A stretch of DNA of 64,000 nucleotides from positions 433,098 through 497,097 of the forward strand of contig JOGW01000001.1 in NCBI GenBank assembly GCA_000721375.1. The letters are read 5' to 3'. The DNA comes from Streptomyces sp. NRRL B-3428 (GTDB lineage: Bacteria > Actinomycetota > Actinomycetes > Streptomycetales > Streptomycetaceae). The translations under genes and the position numbers were made by a program. Below, piece after piece: positions 17,445 to 25,729 of the stretch (positions within the stretch are counted from its first letter, which is position 1; every line of letters starts with the position of its first letter). The notes beneath the pieces are model-generated. The model was given only the letters and a program-made list of their open reading frames with translations. It ran no database searches and was not told where the DNA came from.

Positions 17445-17974
17445 TCTTGGACGGTATCCGACTCCACCCGGTGCGTCAGCAGTTGGGTCGTACTGCCGTC
17501 GTCCTCCCGTACGTCCTTGACGTGCACGAAGCCGATCTTCTCCAGGACCTTGAGCGAGCGCGCGTTCTCCGCGTTCACGGTCGCGTGCACTTCGCTCAGG
17601 CCGAGCGCCTCATGCCCGTACGAGGTGAGGGCGGCGGCCAGTTCGGTGCCGAAACCGTGGCCCCAGCTGTCGGCGGTCAGGCCGTAGACGATCTCATGGC
17701 CTTTCAGCCAGCGCTCGGGCGAGGGCTTGATCTCCGCGTGGCCTATGTAGCGGCCCTCGTGGCGCACTGCCCAGACAGGGAAGCGGTCCTCGGCGTAGAT
17801 CAGGCTGAATATCCGGCCGAACAGTGCGCGGTCCTCGGCGGCCGGCGGGCGCTCGGGTCCGTTCCAGAACCACTGTCCGGACGCCGTGTCCTGGAACAAG
17901 CCCACGAAGTCCCCTTCATCTGACGGGACATAAGGGGACAAGACCAGGCGTTCGGTACGCAGTTCAGGAGTCAC
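17441..17974 (-). CDS. GNAT acetyltransferase (RimJ/RimL type)
   Basis: A 177-residue GCN5-type acetyltransferase. It begins LRTERLVLSPY, as ribosomal-protein-type members do, and has the acetyl-CoA loop in DSWGHGFGTELAAALTSYG and the closing SLKVLEKIGFVHV. It could modify a protein N-terminus or a small amine. I chose the GTG at 17974 because TAGCGT ends seven bases upstream, the pattern of a leaderless start, and because the family begins there; 12 more codons are open upstream. Confidence 0.85.
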   Translation of the reverse strand: MTPELRTERLVLSPYVPSDEGDFVGLFQDTASGQWFWNGPERPPAAEDRALFGRIFSLIYAEDRFPVWAVRHEGRYIGHAEIKPSPERWLKGHEIVYGLTADSWGHGFGTELAAALTSYGHEALGLSEVHATVNAENARSLKVLEKIGFVHVKDVREDDGSTTQLLTHRVESDTVQE

Positions 17975-17981
17975 CAAGCCG

Positions 17982-17987
17982 ACGCTA
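17982..17987 (-). promoter_or_regulatory. -10 element of a leaderless gene
   Basis: TAGCGT on the minus strand ends seven bases before the GTG of the acetyltransferase gene. Confidence 0.5.
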
Positions 17988-18035
17988 GGCAAACCGTCGT
18001 GTCTCGGCAACCACGTTCCGTGCAGCAGACGCCGG

Positions 18036-18806
18036 TCAGGCGCTCAGCGCGGGCTCCAAGGGGGCGGGAATCGCTACCCGGCACTCGTCGTAGCGGGCCA
18101 GGAGCAGCCGCGCCACCTCGGGCGCGGGGCCGAGTACGTCGGCCAGTACATCGGCGCCCGACTGCAGCGCACCCCGCGCGATCCGGTCCGGCAGAAAGCC
18201 GGGCGCGAGGACGTACGGCGCGACCGCGATCCGCCGTACGCCCTCGGCCCGCAACTCCCGCACGGCGTCCTGCGTGCGGGGCAGAGATGCGGAGGCGAAC
18301 GCAGGCCGCACGGCACACCAACCGGTGCGCCGCCACTCCCGCGCGATTTCAGCGATCACTGCGCTCGCCTCCGGGTCCGAAGAGCCCGCCGAGGCCAGGA
18401 CGACCCCGGTCGAGCTTCTGTCACCGGGGCGTACCCCGGCCTCGTACAACCGCCGCTCGAGCGCGGCGGTCAGGAGCGGCGAAGGTCCGAGGACCTCCGC
18501 CTGCCGCACCCGCAGCCGGGGCAGGCGCAGAGCCGCCTCCTGCAGTACGGCGGGAATGTCCGCCTTCGCATGGAAGGCGCGGGTCAGCAGCAGCGGAAGC
18601 GCCACCACATCCCGTACGCCATCGGCGTCCAGCTTCTCCAACACCCTCGGTACGGAAGGGGCGTTGAAGTCCAGGAACCCGGTCTCCACGCGCAGCCCGG
18701 GCCGCTGCGCACGCACCCGGCGCACCAGGGCGTGCACGGACCGGGCGTGGCGCGGGTCGCGGCTGCCGTGGGCGATGACGAGAAGCGTGGGACGCAGCGG
18801 GTGCAT
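18036..18806 (-). CDS. Sirohydrochlorin chelatase (CbiX/SirB family)
   Basis: A 256-residue tandem-domain chelatase that would insert Fe2+ (siroheme) or Co2+ (cobalamin) into sirohydrochlorin. The metal-binding His residues are in LVIAHGSRDPR and in LLTRAFHAKADIP. It is the last gene of the sulfur operon, six bases after ssuC. Because sulfite reductase in the same operon needs siroheme, an iron chelatase role is the best inference, not a direct observation. Confidence 0.88.
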   Translation of the reverse strand: MHPLRPTLLVIAHGSRDPRHARSVHALVRRVRAQRPGLRVETGFLDFNAPSVPRVLEKLDADGVRDVVALPLLLTRAFHAKADIPAVLQEAALRLPRLRVRQAEVLGPSPLLTAALERRLYEAGVRPGDRSSTGVVLASAGSSDPEASAVIAEIAREWRRTGWCAVRPAFASASLPRTQDAVRELRAEGVRRIAVAPYVLAPGFLPDRIARGALQSGADVLADVLGPAPEVARLLLARYDECRVAIPAPLEPALSA

Positions 18807-18812
18807 GGCGGG

Positions 18813-19721
18813 TCAGCTCCTGGTGAGGAGGCCGCGGCTGCGCAGCACCCGGCGTTCGATGGGAGCGAAGATCAGCAGCTCGATGCCGATGCCCACGATC
18901 AGGATCAGCAGGATCGCGCTGAGCACCCAGGACATGTCCTGCAGCTCTCGGCCCTGCTCCAGGAGCTGGCCGAGTCCGACGCCCAGATCGGCGGCGTTCA
19001 CGATCAGCTCGGCCGCCATCAAGGAGCGCCAGGAGAAGGCCCAGCCCTGCTTGAGGCCCGCGATGTAGCCGGGCAGCGCGGCAGGGAGCAGGACATGGCG
19101 TACGCCCTGCAGTCCGGTCGCGCCGATGACCCGGCCCGCCCGCAGATACAGCGGCGGCACCTGGTCGACACCGGCCACCAGGCCGTTGGCGATGGAGGGG
19201 ACGGCGCCGAGCAGCACGACCGCGTAGATCGTGGCGTCGCTCAGACCGAACCAGATGATCGCGGCCGGCACCCAGGCCACCGAGGGCAGCGACTGCAGAC
19301 CCGAAAGGATCGGCCCGATCGCGGCCCGGACCACCTTGACCCGGGCCACGATCAGACCCAGCGGGGTACCGATCGCGACCGAGATCAGGAAGCCCAGGGC
19401 GCCACGGGACAGTGAGGTCCACACGTATTCGAGGAGCGTGCCTTCGAGCCACTTCTCCTGCAGCGTGCGGCCCACGTCCGCCGGGCTGGGGAGCAGATAG
19501 TGCTCCTTGACCTTGAAGTGGTACGCGAGCTGCCACAGGGCGAGCACCAGGCCGATGGCGACCAGCGGGGGCAGTGCCTTGGAGAGCAGCTTGCGCCCGA
19601 ACGCGGTGCGGTGGGCGGTCTGCGTCTCCAGGGCGTCGAGGCCGGCCTCAAGGCCGGCGAGGTCGGAGCCCTCCTTCGCGGCCGTATCGGAATCGCTGCT
19701 CTTGGTCTCAGTGCTGGCCAT
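18813..19721 (-). CDS. ssuC: Sulfonate/nitrate-type ABC permease
   Basis: Membrane subunit of a taurine/nitrate/sulfonate-type importer, 302 residues with six membrane helices after a charged N-terminal tail of about 45 residues. The coupling loop lies in RVIGATGLQGVRHVLLPAAL. The start overlaps the end of the ATPase gene by 14 bases. The neighbouring sulfate-activation genes indicate a sulfur compound as substrate; whether sulfonate or sulfate ester is not visible. Confidence 0.88.
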   Translation of the reverse strand: MASTETKSSDSDTAAKEGSDLAGLEAGLDALETQTAHRTAFGRKLLSKALPPLVAIGLVLALWQLAYHFKVKEHYLLPSPADVGRTLQEKWLEGTLLEYVWTSLSRGALGFLISVAIGTPLGLIVARVKVVRAAIGPILSGLQSLPSVAWVPAAIIWFGLSDATIYAVVLLGAVPSIANGLVAGVDQVPPLYLRAGRVIGATGLQGVRHVLLPAALPGYIAGLKQGWAFSWRSLMAAELIVNAADLGVGLGQLLEQGRELQDMSWVLSAILLILIVGIGIELLIFAPIERRVLRSRGLLTRS

Positions 19722-20508
19722 GTCGGCGGATCTCCCCCCGCAGTTGTTCGGTGATCTCTACGGAGAGGTCGGCGACCGCGCTGTCCTCGATCCGGCGCGG
19801 CTGCGGGATCCCGACCTCCCACTCGCGGGCGATGCGCCCGGGGCGCGAGGAGAGCAGCACGACCCGCTCGGCGAGCCGCACCGCCTCGCGCACGTTGTGC
19901 GTGACGAACAGGACGGAGAGGTTGGTCTCGCGCCAGATCCGGGTCAGCTCGTCGTGCAGTACGTCGCGGGTGATGGCGTCGAGCGCGGCGAACGGCTCGT
20001 CCATCAGGAGCAGTTGACTGTCCTGCGCGATGGCGCGGGCCAGCGCGACACGCTGGCGCATTCCGCCGGACAGCTCGTGCACGCGCTTGCCGTACGCGCC
20101 CTTGAGGCGGACGATCCCGAGCAGCCGCTCGGTCTCCTCGCGCCGCTCGGACTTGGCGAGTCCGCGCATCTTCAGGGCCAGTTCGATGTTCTTGCCCGCG
20201 GTGAGCCACGGGAACAGGGCGTGCTCCTGGAACATCAGGGCCGGACGGCCGCCCGGCACCTCGATCTCGCCGGCGCTCGGCTTGTCGAGCCCGGCGACCA
20301 GGTTGAGCAGGGTGGACTTACCGCAGCCCGAGGCCCCCAGGAGTGTGACGAACTCGCCCGGCGCGACATCGAGCGTGATGTCGTCGAGCACCAACTGCTG
20401 GGCGCCCGGCCGGCCGAAGGACTTGGACACGTGCGAGATACGCGCGGCGTACGCACCGTCGGTGGACGTCGACTTGTCCACCGCGGCCTCGGTGAGTGTG
20501 GCTGCCAT
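19708..20508 (-). CDS. ssuB: Sulfonate/nitrate-type ABC ATPase
   Basis: Cytoplasmic ATPase of the importer, 266 residues. Walker A is GASGCGKST, the Q-loop MFQEHALFPW, the signature LSGGMRQR, and Walker B LLLMDEPFAALD. The 266-residue start (MAATLTEAAV) was chosen because AGGAGG stands eight bases before it; the frame stays open far upstream without initiation signals. The 19 residues before the first domain strand are variable. Confidence 0.92.
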   Translation of the reverse strand: MAATLTEAAVDKSTSTDGAYAARISHVSKSFGRPGAQQLVLDDITLDVAPGEFVTLLGASGCGKSTLLNLVAGLDKPSAGEIEVPGGRPALMFQEHALFPWLTAGKNIELALKMRGLAKSERREETERLLGIVRLKGAYGKRVHELSGGMRQRVALARAIAQDSQLLLMDEPFAALDAITRDVLHDELTRIWRETNLSVLFVTHNVREAVRLAERVVLLSSRPGRIAREWEVGIPQPRRIEDSAVADLSVEITEQLRGEIRRHGQH

Positions 20509-20549
20509 GACCGTCACCTCCTGGGGTCTCGTATGAAAGGGCTGGGGGC

Positions 20550-21683
20550 TTACTTGGCGCCGAGCCCGGCGTCGTCGACCGAGGGCTGACCGGCGGCGCT
20601 CAGGACCTTGTTGAGCGGACGCAGGTCGTAGATGCCGTCGAGCAGCGGGTCCTTGAGCAGCCCGGCCTTCACCGCGTGCTGGGCCTCGTCGCGCAGGGTC
20701 GAGGCCAGCGGGTCGTCGAGGAACTGGACGTTCTTGAACGCCGGGTCGATGACCTCCGCGGGCAGCGGCTTGCCGGTCTCCTTCTCCAGTACGGAGTTGA
20801 TGGCCTTCTTCGCCTCGTCCGGGTTCTTGTTGATCCACGCGTTGGTGTTCACCGAACCGCGCAGGACCGCCTCGACGACCTTCGGGTACTTCTCCAGGAA
20901 CTCCTGGCGGACGATGATGTTCGTGATCACGAACTTGCCGTCCTTCCAGAGCTCCTTCTCGTCGAGAAGGACCTTGGCGCCCTCGGCGACCAGCTTGGAC
21001 GCGGTGGGCTCGGGCACCCAGGCACCGTCGATGTCGCCGTTCTTGAAGGCGATCGGCGTGACCTTGTTGTCCGTACGGGCGATGTTGACGTCACCCTTGC
21101 CGCTGGTCGCGTCGACCTTGTAGCCCTTGTCGGCGAGGTAGTTGAGGAGCGCGACGTCCTGGGTGTTGCCCAGCTGCGGGGTCGCGATCGTCTTGCCCTT
21201 GAGGTCGTCGAGCGACTTGATCTTCTTGGGGTTGACCACGAGCGAGACACCGCCGGACGCGGAGCCGGAGATGATCCTGAGGCTCTTGCCCTGGGACTTG
21301 GTGTAGCCGTTGATGGACGGCGAGGGGCCGATCCAGCCGATGTCGATGGCGCCCGAGTTGAGGGCTTCGATCTCGGCGGGGCCCGCGTTGAAGACCTGGC
21401 CCTTGGCCTTGGTGCCGCCCAGTTCCTTCTGGATCAGACCGCCGTCGCCGAGGCCGACGAGCGCGGTGCCGTGGGTGACATTGGCGAAGTAGCCGATCTT
21501 GACTTCGGAGAGTCCGTCGATGGCCTTGCCCTGGGCGACAGGGGTGGTCTTGTCGCCCTCGTCGTCGGACTTGGAGCCGTAGCCGCAGGCGGTGAGGGCC
21601 AGCAGAGGGAGCGTGATCGCGGCGACGGCGAGTCGCTGGTGCTTCGTACTGCGGATGGAACCGGTTGAACTGTTGGCAGGCAC
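20550..21683 (-). CDS. ssuA: Sulfonate-binding lipoprotein of ABC transporter
   Basis: Substrate-binding subunit, 377 residues, with lipobox LTAC and lipidated Cys33. The mature fold is the SsuA/NrtA/TauA type, seen in VKIGYFANVTHGTALVGLG, IDIGWIGPSPSINGY and GSASGGVSLVVNPK. It lies between cysN and ssuB, so sulfonate or sulfate-ester binding is the likely role. Starts with GTG behind a GAGAGGA site; 155 bases separate it from the small ORF after cysN. Confidence 0.9.
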   Translation of the reverse strand: MPANSSTGSIRSTKHQRLAVAAITLPLLALTACGYGSKSDDEGDKTTPVAQGKAIDGLSEVKIGYFANVTHGTALVGLGDGGLIQKELGGTKAKGQVFNAGPAEIEALNSGAIDIGWIGPSPSINGYTKSQGKSLRIISGSASGGVSLVVNPKKIKSLDDLKGKTIATPQLGNTQDVALLNYLADKGYKVDATSGKGDVNIARTDNKVTPIAFKNGDIDGAWVPEPTASKLVAEGAKVLLDEKELWKDGKFVITNIIVRQEFLEKYPKVVEAVLRGSVNTNAWINKNPDEAKKAINSVLEKETGKPLPAEVIDPAFKNVQFLDDPLASTLRDEAQHAVKAGLLKDPLLDGIYDLRPLNKVLSAAGQPSVDDAGLGAK

Positions 21684-21838
21684 GGGAGGTGTTTCCTCTC
21701 GGAGGCCCGGTTCTTACGTCCCCCTGGAATTCGGGTACGCGGCCGGGAGTTCGGCAGGTCTTCGTCTATGGCGTACGTGGTGTACGTGCCGCACGTTTCG
21801 TACGGGGCGAGCGTCGGCGCGCAGGGTGCGCGTACAGG

Positions 21839-21940
21839 TCAGCGCACACATCGCGCGACACCCCCGGTACCGGCTCCCAGGGCGCCGCTGCCCACTCGGC
21901 CGCCCTCCTTCGCGAAGGTCGCGTACACATCGATGGCCAT
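21839..21940 (-). CDS. 33-residue small ORF coupled to cysN
   Basis: An ATG overlapping the cysN stop by one base (TGATG) opens a 33-codon frame, MAIDVYATFAKEGGRV... ending ..ARCVR. The coupling is exactly that of co-translated genes in this operon. The peptide is Gly-rich in the middle, with Lys/Arg at the end and a single Cys. No family recognised. It could be a real small subunit, a regulatory peptide or chance; the 155 bases after it before ssuA have no gene. Confidence 0.45.
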   Translation of the reverse strand: MAIDVYATFAKEGGRVGSGALGAGTGGVARCVR

Positions 21941-23304
21941 CAGAAATCCCAACCCTCTTCATCCGGGGCGGAGTCGACGTCGGCGGCGTCGCCCTCGCGC
22001 GGCTGCGCGAAGGCCTCGCCGGACATGCCGGCGGCCAGCGTGGTGCCGTCCGCCGGGTCGATCAGCAGGAACGAGCCGGTACGCCGGGAGTCGGCGTACG
22101 CGTCGAGCGCGAGCGGTTCGGCGGTGCGGACCTTCACACGGCCGATGTCGTTGGCGACCAGCTGCCCGGGCTCCGGGTGCTGGGAGAGGTCGTCGAGCGT
22201 GAGGCGCGACGGGATCTCCTTGACGATCGCCTTGACCGTACGGGTGGTGTGCTTGAGCAGGACGCGCTGGCCCACGGTCAGCGGCTGGTCGGCCACGTGG
22301 CAGACCGTCGCCTCAATGTCCTGGCTGGTGGCCGGGGCGTCATGGGCGGGCACGATCAGATCGCCGCGCGAGATGTCGATGTCGTCTTCCAGGAGCAGCG
22401 TCACCGACTGCGGGGTCCAGGCGACATCCACGCTCTCACCGAGCAGATCGATACCGGAGATCTTCGAACTCCGCCCGGAGGGCAGGACCTTGATCTCCTC
22501 GCCCACCCGGAAGGTACCGGCCGCGATCTGACCCGCGTAACCCCGGTAGTCGGGGTGCTCGGCGGTCTGCGGCCGGATCACCACCTGCACCGGGAAGCGC
22601 GCGTGGCAGGTGGCCAGGTCATGGCTGACCGGCACCGTCTCCAGGTGCTCCAGGAACGTGGGGCCCGGGTACCAGTCCATGTGCGCGGAGGGCTCCACCA
22701 CGTTGTCGCCGGCGAGCGCGGAGATCGGGATCGCGGTGATCTCCGGAACGCCCAACTCCTTGGCGTACGTGGTGAATTCCTCGGCGATCGTGGCGAAGAC
22801 CGACTCCTCGTACGCGACGAGGTCCATCTTGTTCACGGCGAGCACCACATGCGGGACGCGCAGGAGAGCGGCGATCGCGGCATGGCGGCGGGTCTGCTCG
22901 ACGACCCCGTTGCGGGCGTCGACCAGGATCACCGTCAGCTCGGCGGTGGAGGCGCCGGTGACCATGTTCCGGGTGTACTGCACATGCCCGGGGGTGTCGG
23001 CCAGGATGAACCGGCGCTGTGCGGTGGCGAAGTAGCGGTAGGCGACATCGATGGTGATGCCCTGCTCGCGCTCCGCGCGAAGACCGTCGGTGAGCAGCGC
23101 CAGGTCGGGAGCGTCCTGGCCGCGGCTCGCGGAGACCCGCTCGACGGCTTCGAGCTGGTCGGTGAGGACCGACTTGGAGTCGTGCAGGAGGCGTCCCACG
23201 AGGGTGGACTTGCCGTCGTCGACCGAGCCCGCGGTGGCGAAACGCAGCAGCGTCGTGGCGGACAGACCTTCGACTCCGGTCAACTGGCCGGTAGTGCTGG
23301 ACAT
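21940..23304 (-). CDS. cysN: Sulfate adenylyltransferase GTPase subunit CysN
   Basis: GTPase that drives ATP-sulfurylase (with CysD) in making adenosine 5'-phosphosulfate from sulfate and ATP. 454 residues: G1 GSVDDGKST near residue 27, DTPGHVQY, and NKMDL, followed by two EF-Tu-type beta domains. Unlike many bacteria the APS kinase is a separate gene rather than fused at its C-terminus. The ATG directly abuts the cysD stop. Confidence 0.96.
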   Translation of the reverse strand: MSSTTGQLTGVEGLSATTLLRFATAGSVDDGKSTLVGRLLHDSKSVLTDQLEAVERVSASRGQDAPDLALLTDGLRAEREQGITIDVAYRYFATAQRRFILADTPGHVQYTRNMVTGASTAELTVILVDARNGVVEQTRRHAAIAALLRVPHVVLAVNKMDLVAYEESVFATIAEEFTTYAKELGVPEITAIPISALAGDNVVEPSAHMDWYPGPTFLEHLETVPVSHDLATCHARFPVQVVIRPQTAEHPDYRGYAGQIAAGTFRVGEEIKVLPSGRSSKISGIDLLGESVDVAWTPQSVTLLLEDDIDISRGDLIVPAHDAPATSQDIEATVCHVADQPLTVGQRVLLKHTTRTVKAIVKEIPSRLTLDDLSQHPEPGQLVANDIGRVKVRTAEPLALDAYADSRRTGSFLLIDPADGTTLAAGMSGEAFAQPREGDAADVDSAPDEEGWDF

Positions 23305-24243
23305 TTAGAAGTACCCCTCGCGCTTGCGGTCTTCCATCGCGGCCTCGGACATCTTGTCGTCGGCGCGGGTCGCCCCTCGTTCGGTGAGCCTCGACGCGGC
23401 GATCTCGGTGATCACGGCTTCGAGCGTGGTGGCATCGGAGTCGACGGCGCCGGTGCAGGACATGTCGCCGACGGTGCGGTAGCGCACCAGCCGGGTCACG
23501 ACCGGCTCGCTCTCCTTCGGGCCGCCCCACTCGCCCGCGGTCAGCCACATACCGGAGCGCGAGAACACCTCACGCTCGTGCGCGAAGTAGATCTCCGGAA
23601 GCTCGATGCCCTCGCGGGCGATGTACTGCCACACGTCCAGCTCGGTCCAGTTGGAGAGCGGGAAGACACGCACGTGCTCACCGGCCGCGTGCCGGCCGTT
23701 GTACAGGTTCCACAGTTCGGGCCGCTGACGGCGCGGGTCCCACTGCGAGAACTCGTCGCGCAGCGAGAACACCCGCTCCTTCGCGCGCGCCTTCTCCTCG
23801 TCGCGGCGCCCGCCGCCGAAGACCGCGTCGAACTTGTCGGCGGCGATCTTCTCGGTGAGCGGCACGGTCTGCAGGGGGTTACGGGTCCCGTCGGGGCGCT
23901 CCTTGAGCACTCCGCGGTCGATGTAGTCCTGCACGGAGGCGACATGGAGACGCAGGCCGTGCTCGGCCACCACGCGGTCGCGGTACTCCAGGACCTCGGG
24001 GAAGTTGTGCCCGGTGTCCACGTGGAGCAGCGAGAACGGGATCGCGGCCGGCCGGAACGCCTTGAGCGCCAGATGCAGCATGACGATCGAGTCCTTGCCG
24101 CCGGAGAAAAGAATCACCGGCCGCTCGAACTCACCCGCCACCTCACGGAAGATGTGCACGGCCTCGGACTCGAGGGCGTCCAGATGCGACAGCGCGTACG
24201 GGCTGTCGGTCTCCTCGGAAACCGAAGAAGCAACGGTCGTCAC
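23305..24243 (-). CDS. cysD: Sulfate adenylyltransferase small subunit CysD
   Basis: Catalytic subunit of ATP-sulfurylase, 312 residues, of the PP-loop fold with LFSGGKDSIVMLHLA near residue 45. The C-terminal MSEAAMEDRKREGYF is the usual end of CysD. Overlaps cysC by four bases (ATGA) and is directly followed by cysN. Confidence 0.96.
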   Translation of the reverse strand: MTTVASSVSEETDSPYALSHLDALESEAVHIFREVAGEFERPVILFSGGKDSIVMLHLALKAFRPAAIPFSLLHVDTGHNFPEVLEYRDRVVAEHGLRLHVASVQDYIDRGVLKERPDGTRNPLQTVPLTEKIAADKFDAVFGGGRRDEEKARAKERVFSLRDEFSQWDPRRQRPELWNLYNGRHAAGEHVRVFPLSNWTELDVWQYIAREGIELPEIYFAHEREVFSRSGMWLTAGEWGGPKESEPVVTRLVRYRTVGDMSCTGAVDSDATTLEAVITEIAASRLTERGATRADDKMSEAAMEDRKREGYF

Positions 24244-24815
24244 AGCAGACCCCTCTCACCCAGCAGCGCGTAGAGCGCCGCAGCCGACTCCTGCACGGTC
24301 TGGTCCTGCGACTCGATCCGCAGATCCGGTGACTCCGGTGCCTCGTACGGGTCGTCGACCCCGGTGAGCCCGGAGATCTCACCCGCGGCCTGCTTGGCGT
24401 ACAGGCCCTTCACGTCGCGTACGGAGCACACGTCCACCGGAGTGGCCACATGCACCTCCAGGTAGGGCGTGCCCTCGCTCTGGTGGCGCTTGCGCACCGT
24501 CTCGCGGCTGTCGGCGAACGGGGCGATGACCGGGACGAGCACCTTCACGCCGTTGGACGCGAGCAGTTCGGAGACGAACCCGATCCGCTGGACGTTGATG
24601 TGCCGGTCCTCGCGCGAGAACCCGAGGCCCGCCGAGAGGAACTCGCGGATCTCGTCGCCGTCGAGCACCTCCACACGGTGGCCCTCGTCGCGCAGTCGCC
24701 CGGCGAGCTCGTTCGCGATGGTGGTCTTGCCCGCGCTCGGCAGCCCGGTGAGCCAGATGGTGGCACCGGTCACTTGGTCTTCTCCCAGGTCTCGTACGTC
24801 CTTGGCGGCCGTCAT
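24240..24815 (-). CDS. cysC: Adenylyl-sulfate kinase CysC
   Basis: Phosphorylates APS to PAPS with ATP; 191 residues. The P-loop is GLPSAGKTT, followed by DGDEIREFLSAGLGFSRED and the lid segment around GLYAKQAAGEI. I chose the ATG that overlaps the cysH stop by four bases, matching the coupling of its neighbours; two alternative starts (an ATG five codons upstream, a GTG further in) are possible. Confidence 0.94.
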   Translation of the reverse strand: MTAAKDVRDLGEDQVTGATIWLTGLPSAGKTTIANELAGRLRDEGHRVEVLDGDEIREFLSAGLGFSREDRHINVQRIGFVSELLASNGVKVLVPVIAPFADSRETVRKRHQSEGTPYLEVHVATPVDVCSVRDVKGLYAKQAAGEISGLTGVDDPYEAPESPDLRIESQDQTVQESAAALYALLGERGLL

Positions 24816-25522
24816 CCGTGCAGCCCGCATTCCGTCTTGTTGCGCCCGGCCCAGCGGCCCGAGCGCGCGTCCTCGCCCTCGGCGACCCGGAAGGTGCAGG
24901 GCGCGCAGCCGATCGACGGGTAGCCGTCGTCGAGCAGCGGATTGGTCAGTACGCCGTGTTCGGCGATGTAGGCGTCGACATCGGCCTGGGTCCAGCGGGC
25001 GATGGGCGAGATCTTGACCTTCTGCCGCTTGGCGTCCCAGCCGACGACCGGGGTGTTCGCCCGGGTCGGGGACTCGTCGCGGCGCAGTCCCGTCGCCCAG
25101 GCCTGGTACGAAGTCAGGCCCTGCTCAAGGGGCTTGACCTTGCGCAGGGCGCAGCACAGGTCGGGGTCGCGGTCGTGCAGCTTCGGGCCGTACTCGGCGT
25201 CCTGCTCGGCCACCGTCTGCACGGGGGTGAGCGTGATGAGGTTGACGTCCATCACGGCGCCCACGGCGTCCGCGGTGCCGATGGTCTCGGGGAAGTGGTA
25301 GCCGGTGTCGAGGAAGACCACGTCCACACCGGGCATGGCGCGGGACGCGAGGTGCGCGACCACGGCGTCCTCCATCGAGGACGTCACGCAAAAGCGCGGA
25401 CCGAAGGTCTCGGCGGCCCACTTGAGGATGTCGAGCGGGGACGCGTCCTCAAGATCGCGTCCGGCCTGCTCGGCGAGTGCCTGGAGCTCTTCGGCGGTCC
25501 GTTCCGCCTGAGCGGTCGTCAT
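24812..25522 (-). CDS. cysH: APS/PAPS reductase CysH, iron-sulfur type
   Basis: Reduces activated sulfate to sulfite, 236 residues. The PP-loop Ser is in FCVTSSMEDAVVA; Cys123-Cys124 and Cys206-X2-Cys209 bind a 4Fe-4S cluster; the catalytic Cys232 is in KTECGLHG. Enzymes with this four-Cys cluster usually use APS directly, yet an APS kinase is present, so substrate choice is open. Four-base overlaps with the zinc-ribbon gene before and cysC after. Start fixed by the overlap ATGA. Confidence 0.95.
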   Translation of the reverse strand: MTTAQAERTAEELQALAEQAGRDLEDASPLDILKWAAETFGPRFCVTSSMEDAVVAHLASRAMPGVDVVFLDTGYHFPETIGTADAVGAVMDVNLITLTPVQTVAEQDAEYGPKLHDRDPDLCCALRKVKPLEQGLTSYQAWATGLRRDESPTRANTPVVGWDAKRQKVKISPIARWTQADVDAYIAEHGVLTNPLLDDGYPSIGCAPCTFRVAEGEDARSGRWAGRNKTECGLHG

Positions 25523-25698
25523 ATCTCTTCGCCTCCACCGTCGTTGCGCTGAACTCCCCGGGCGAGCAGCCCGAGGAACTTCAACTGGAAGGCCCGGTTG
25601 CACGCCGCGCATTCCCACGCGCCGTGCCCGGTCTCATTGGGGCGCAGATCCTCGTCACCGCAGTAGGGGCAGTAGAAGGGCGCGGCTCGCTCGCTCAT
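25519..25698 (-). CDS. Zinc-ribbon small protein in the sulfur operon
   Basis: A 59-residue protein with two Cys pairs, FYCPYCGDED and WECAACNRAFQLKF, arranged as a zinc ribbon or rubredoxin-like metal site. It lies between sir and cysH, 31 bases after sir and overlapping cysH by four bases, so it is translated with both. It may pass electrons to or stabilise the sulfite reductase or CysH; this is inference from position only. Confidence 0.85.
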   Translation of the reverse strand: MSERAAPFYCPYCGDEDLRPNETGHGAWECAACNRAFQLKFLGLLARGVQRNDGGGEEI

Positions 25699-25729
25699 GA
25701 CCCCTCCTTTCGCTGCCGTTCGCTGACGC

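Noticed and set aside
21592..24273. An 893-codon open frame on the plus strand
   Set aside because: Antisense to cysN, cysD and the start of ssuA; no motif and composition of a shadow frame.
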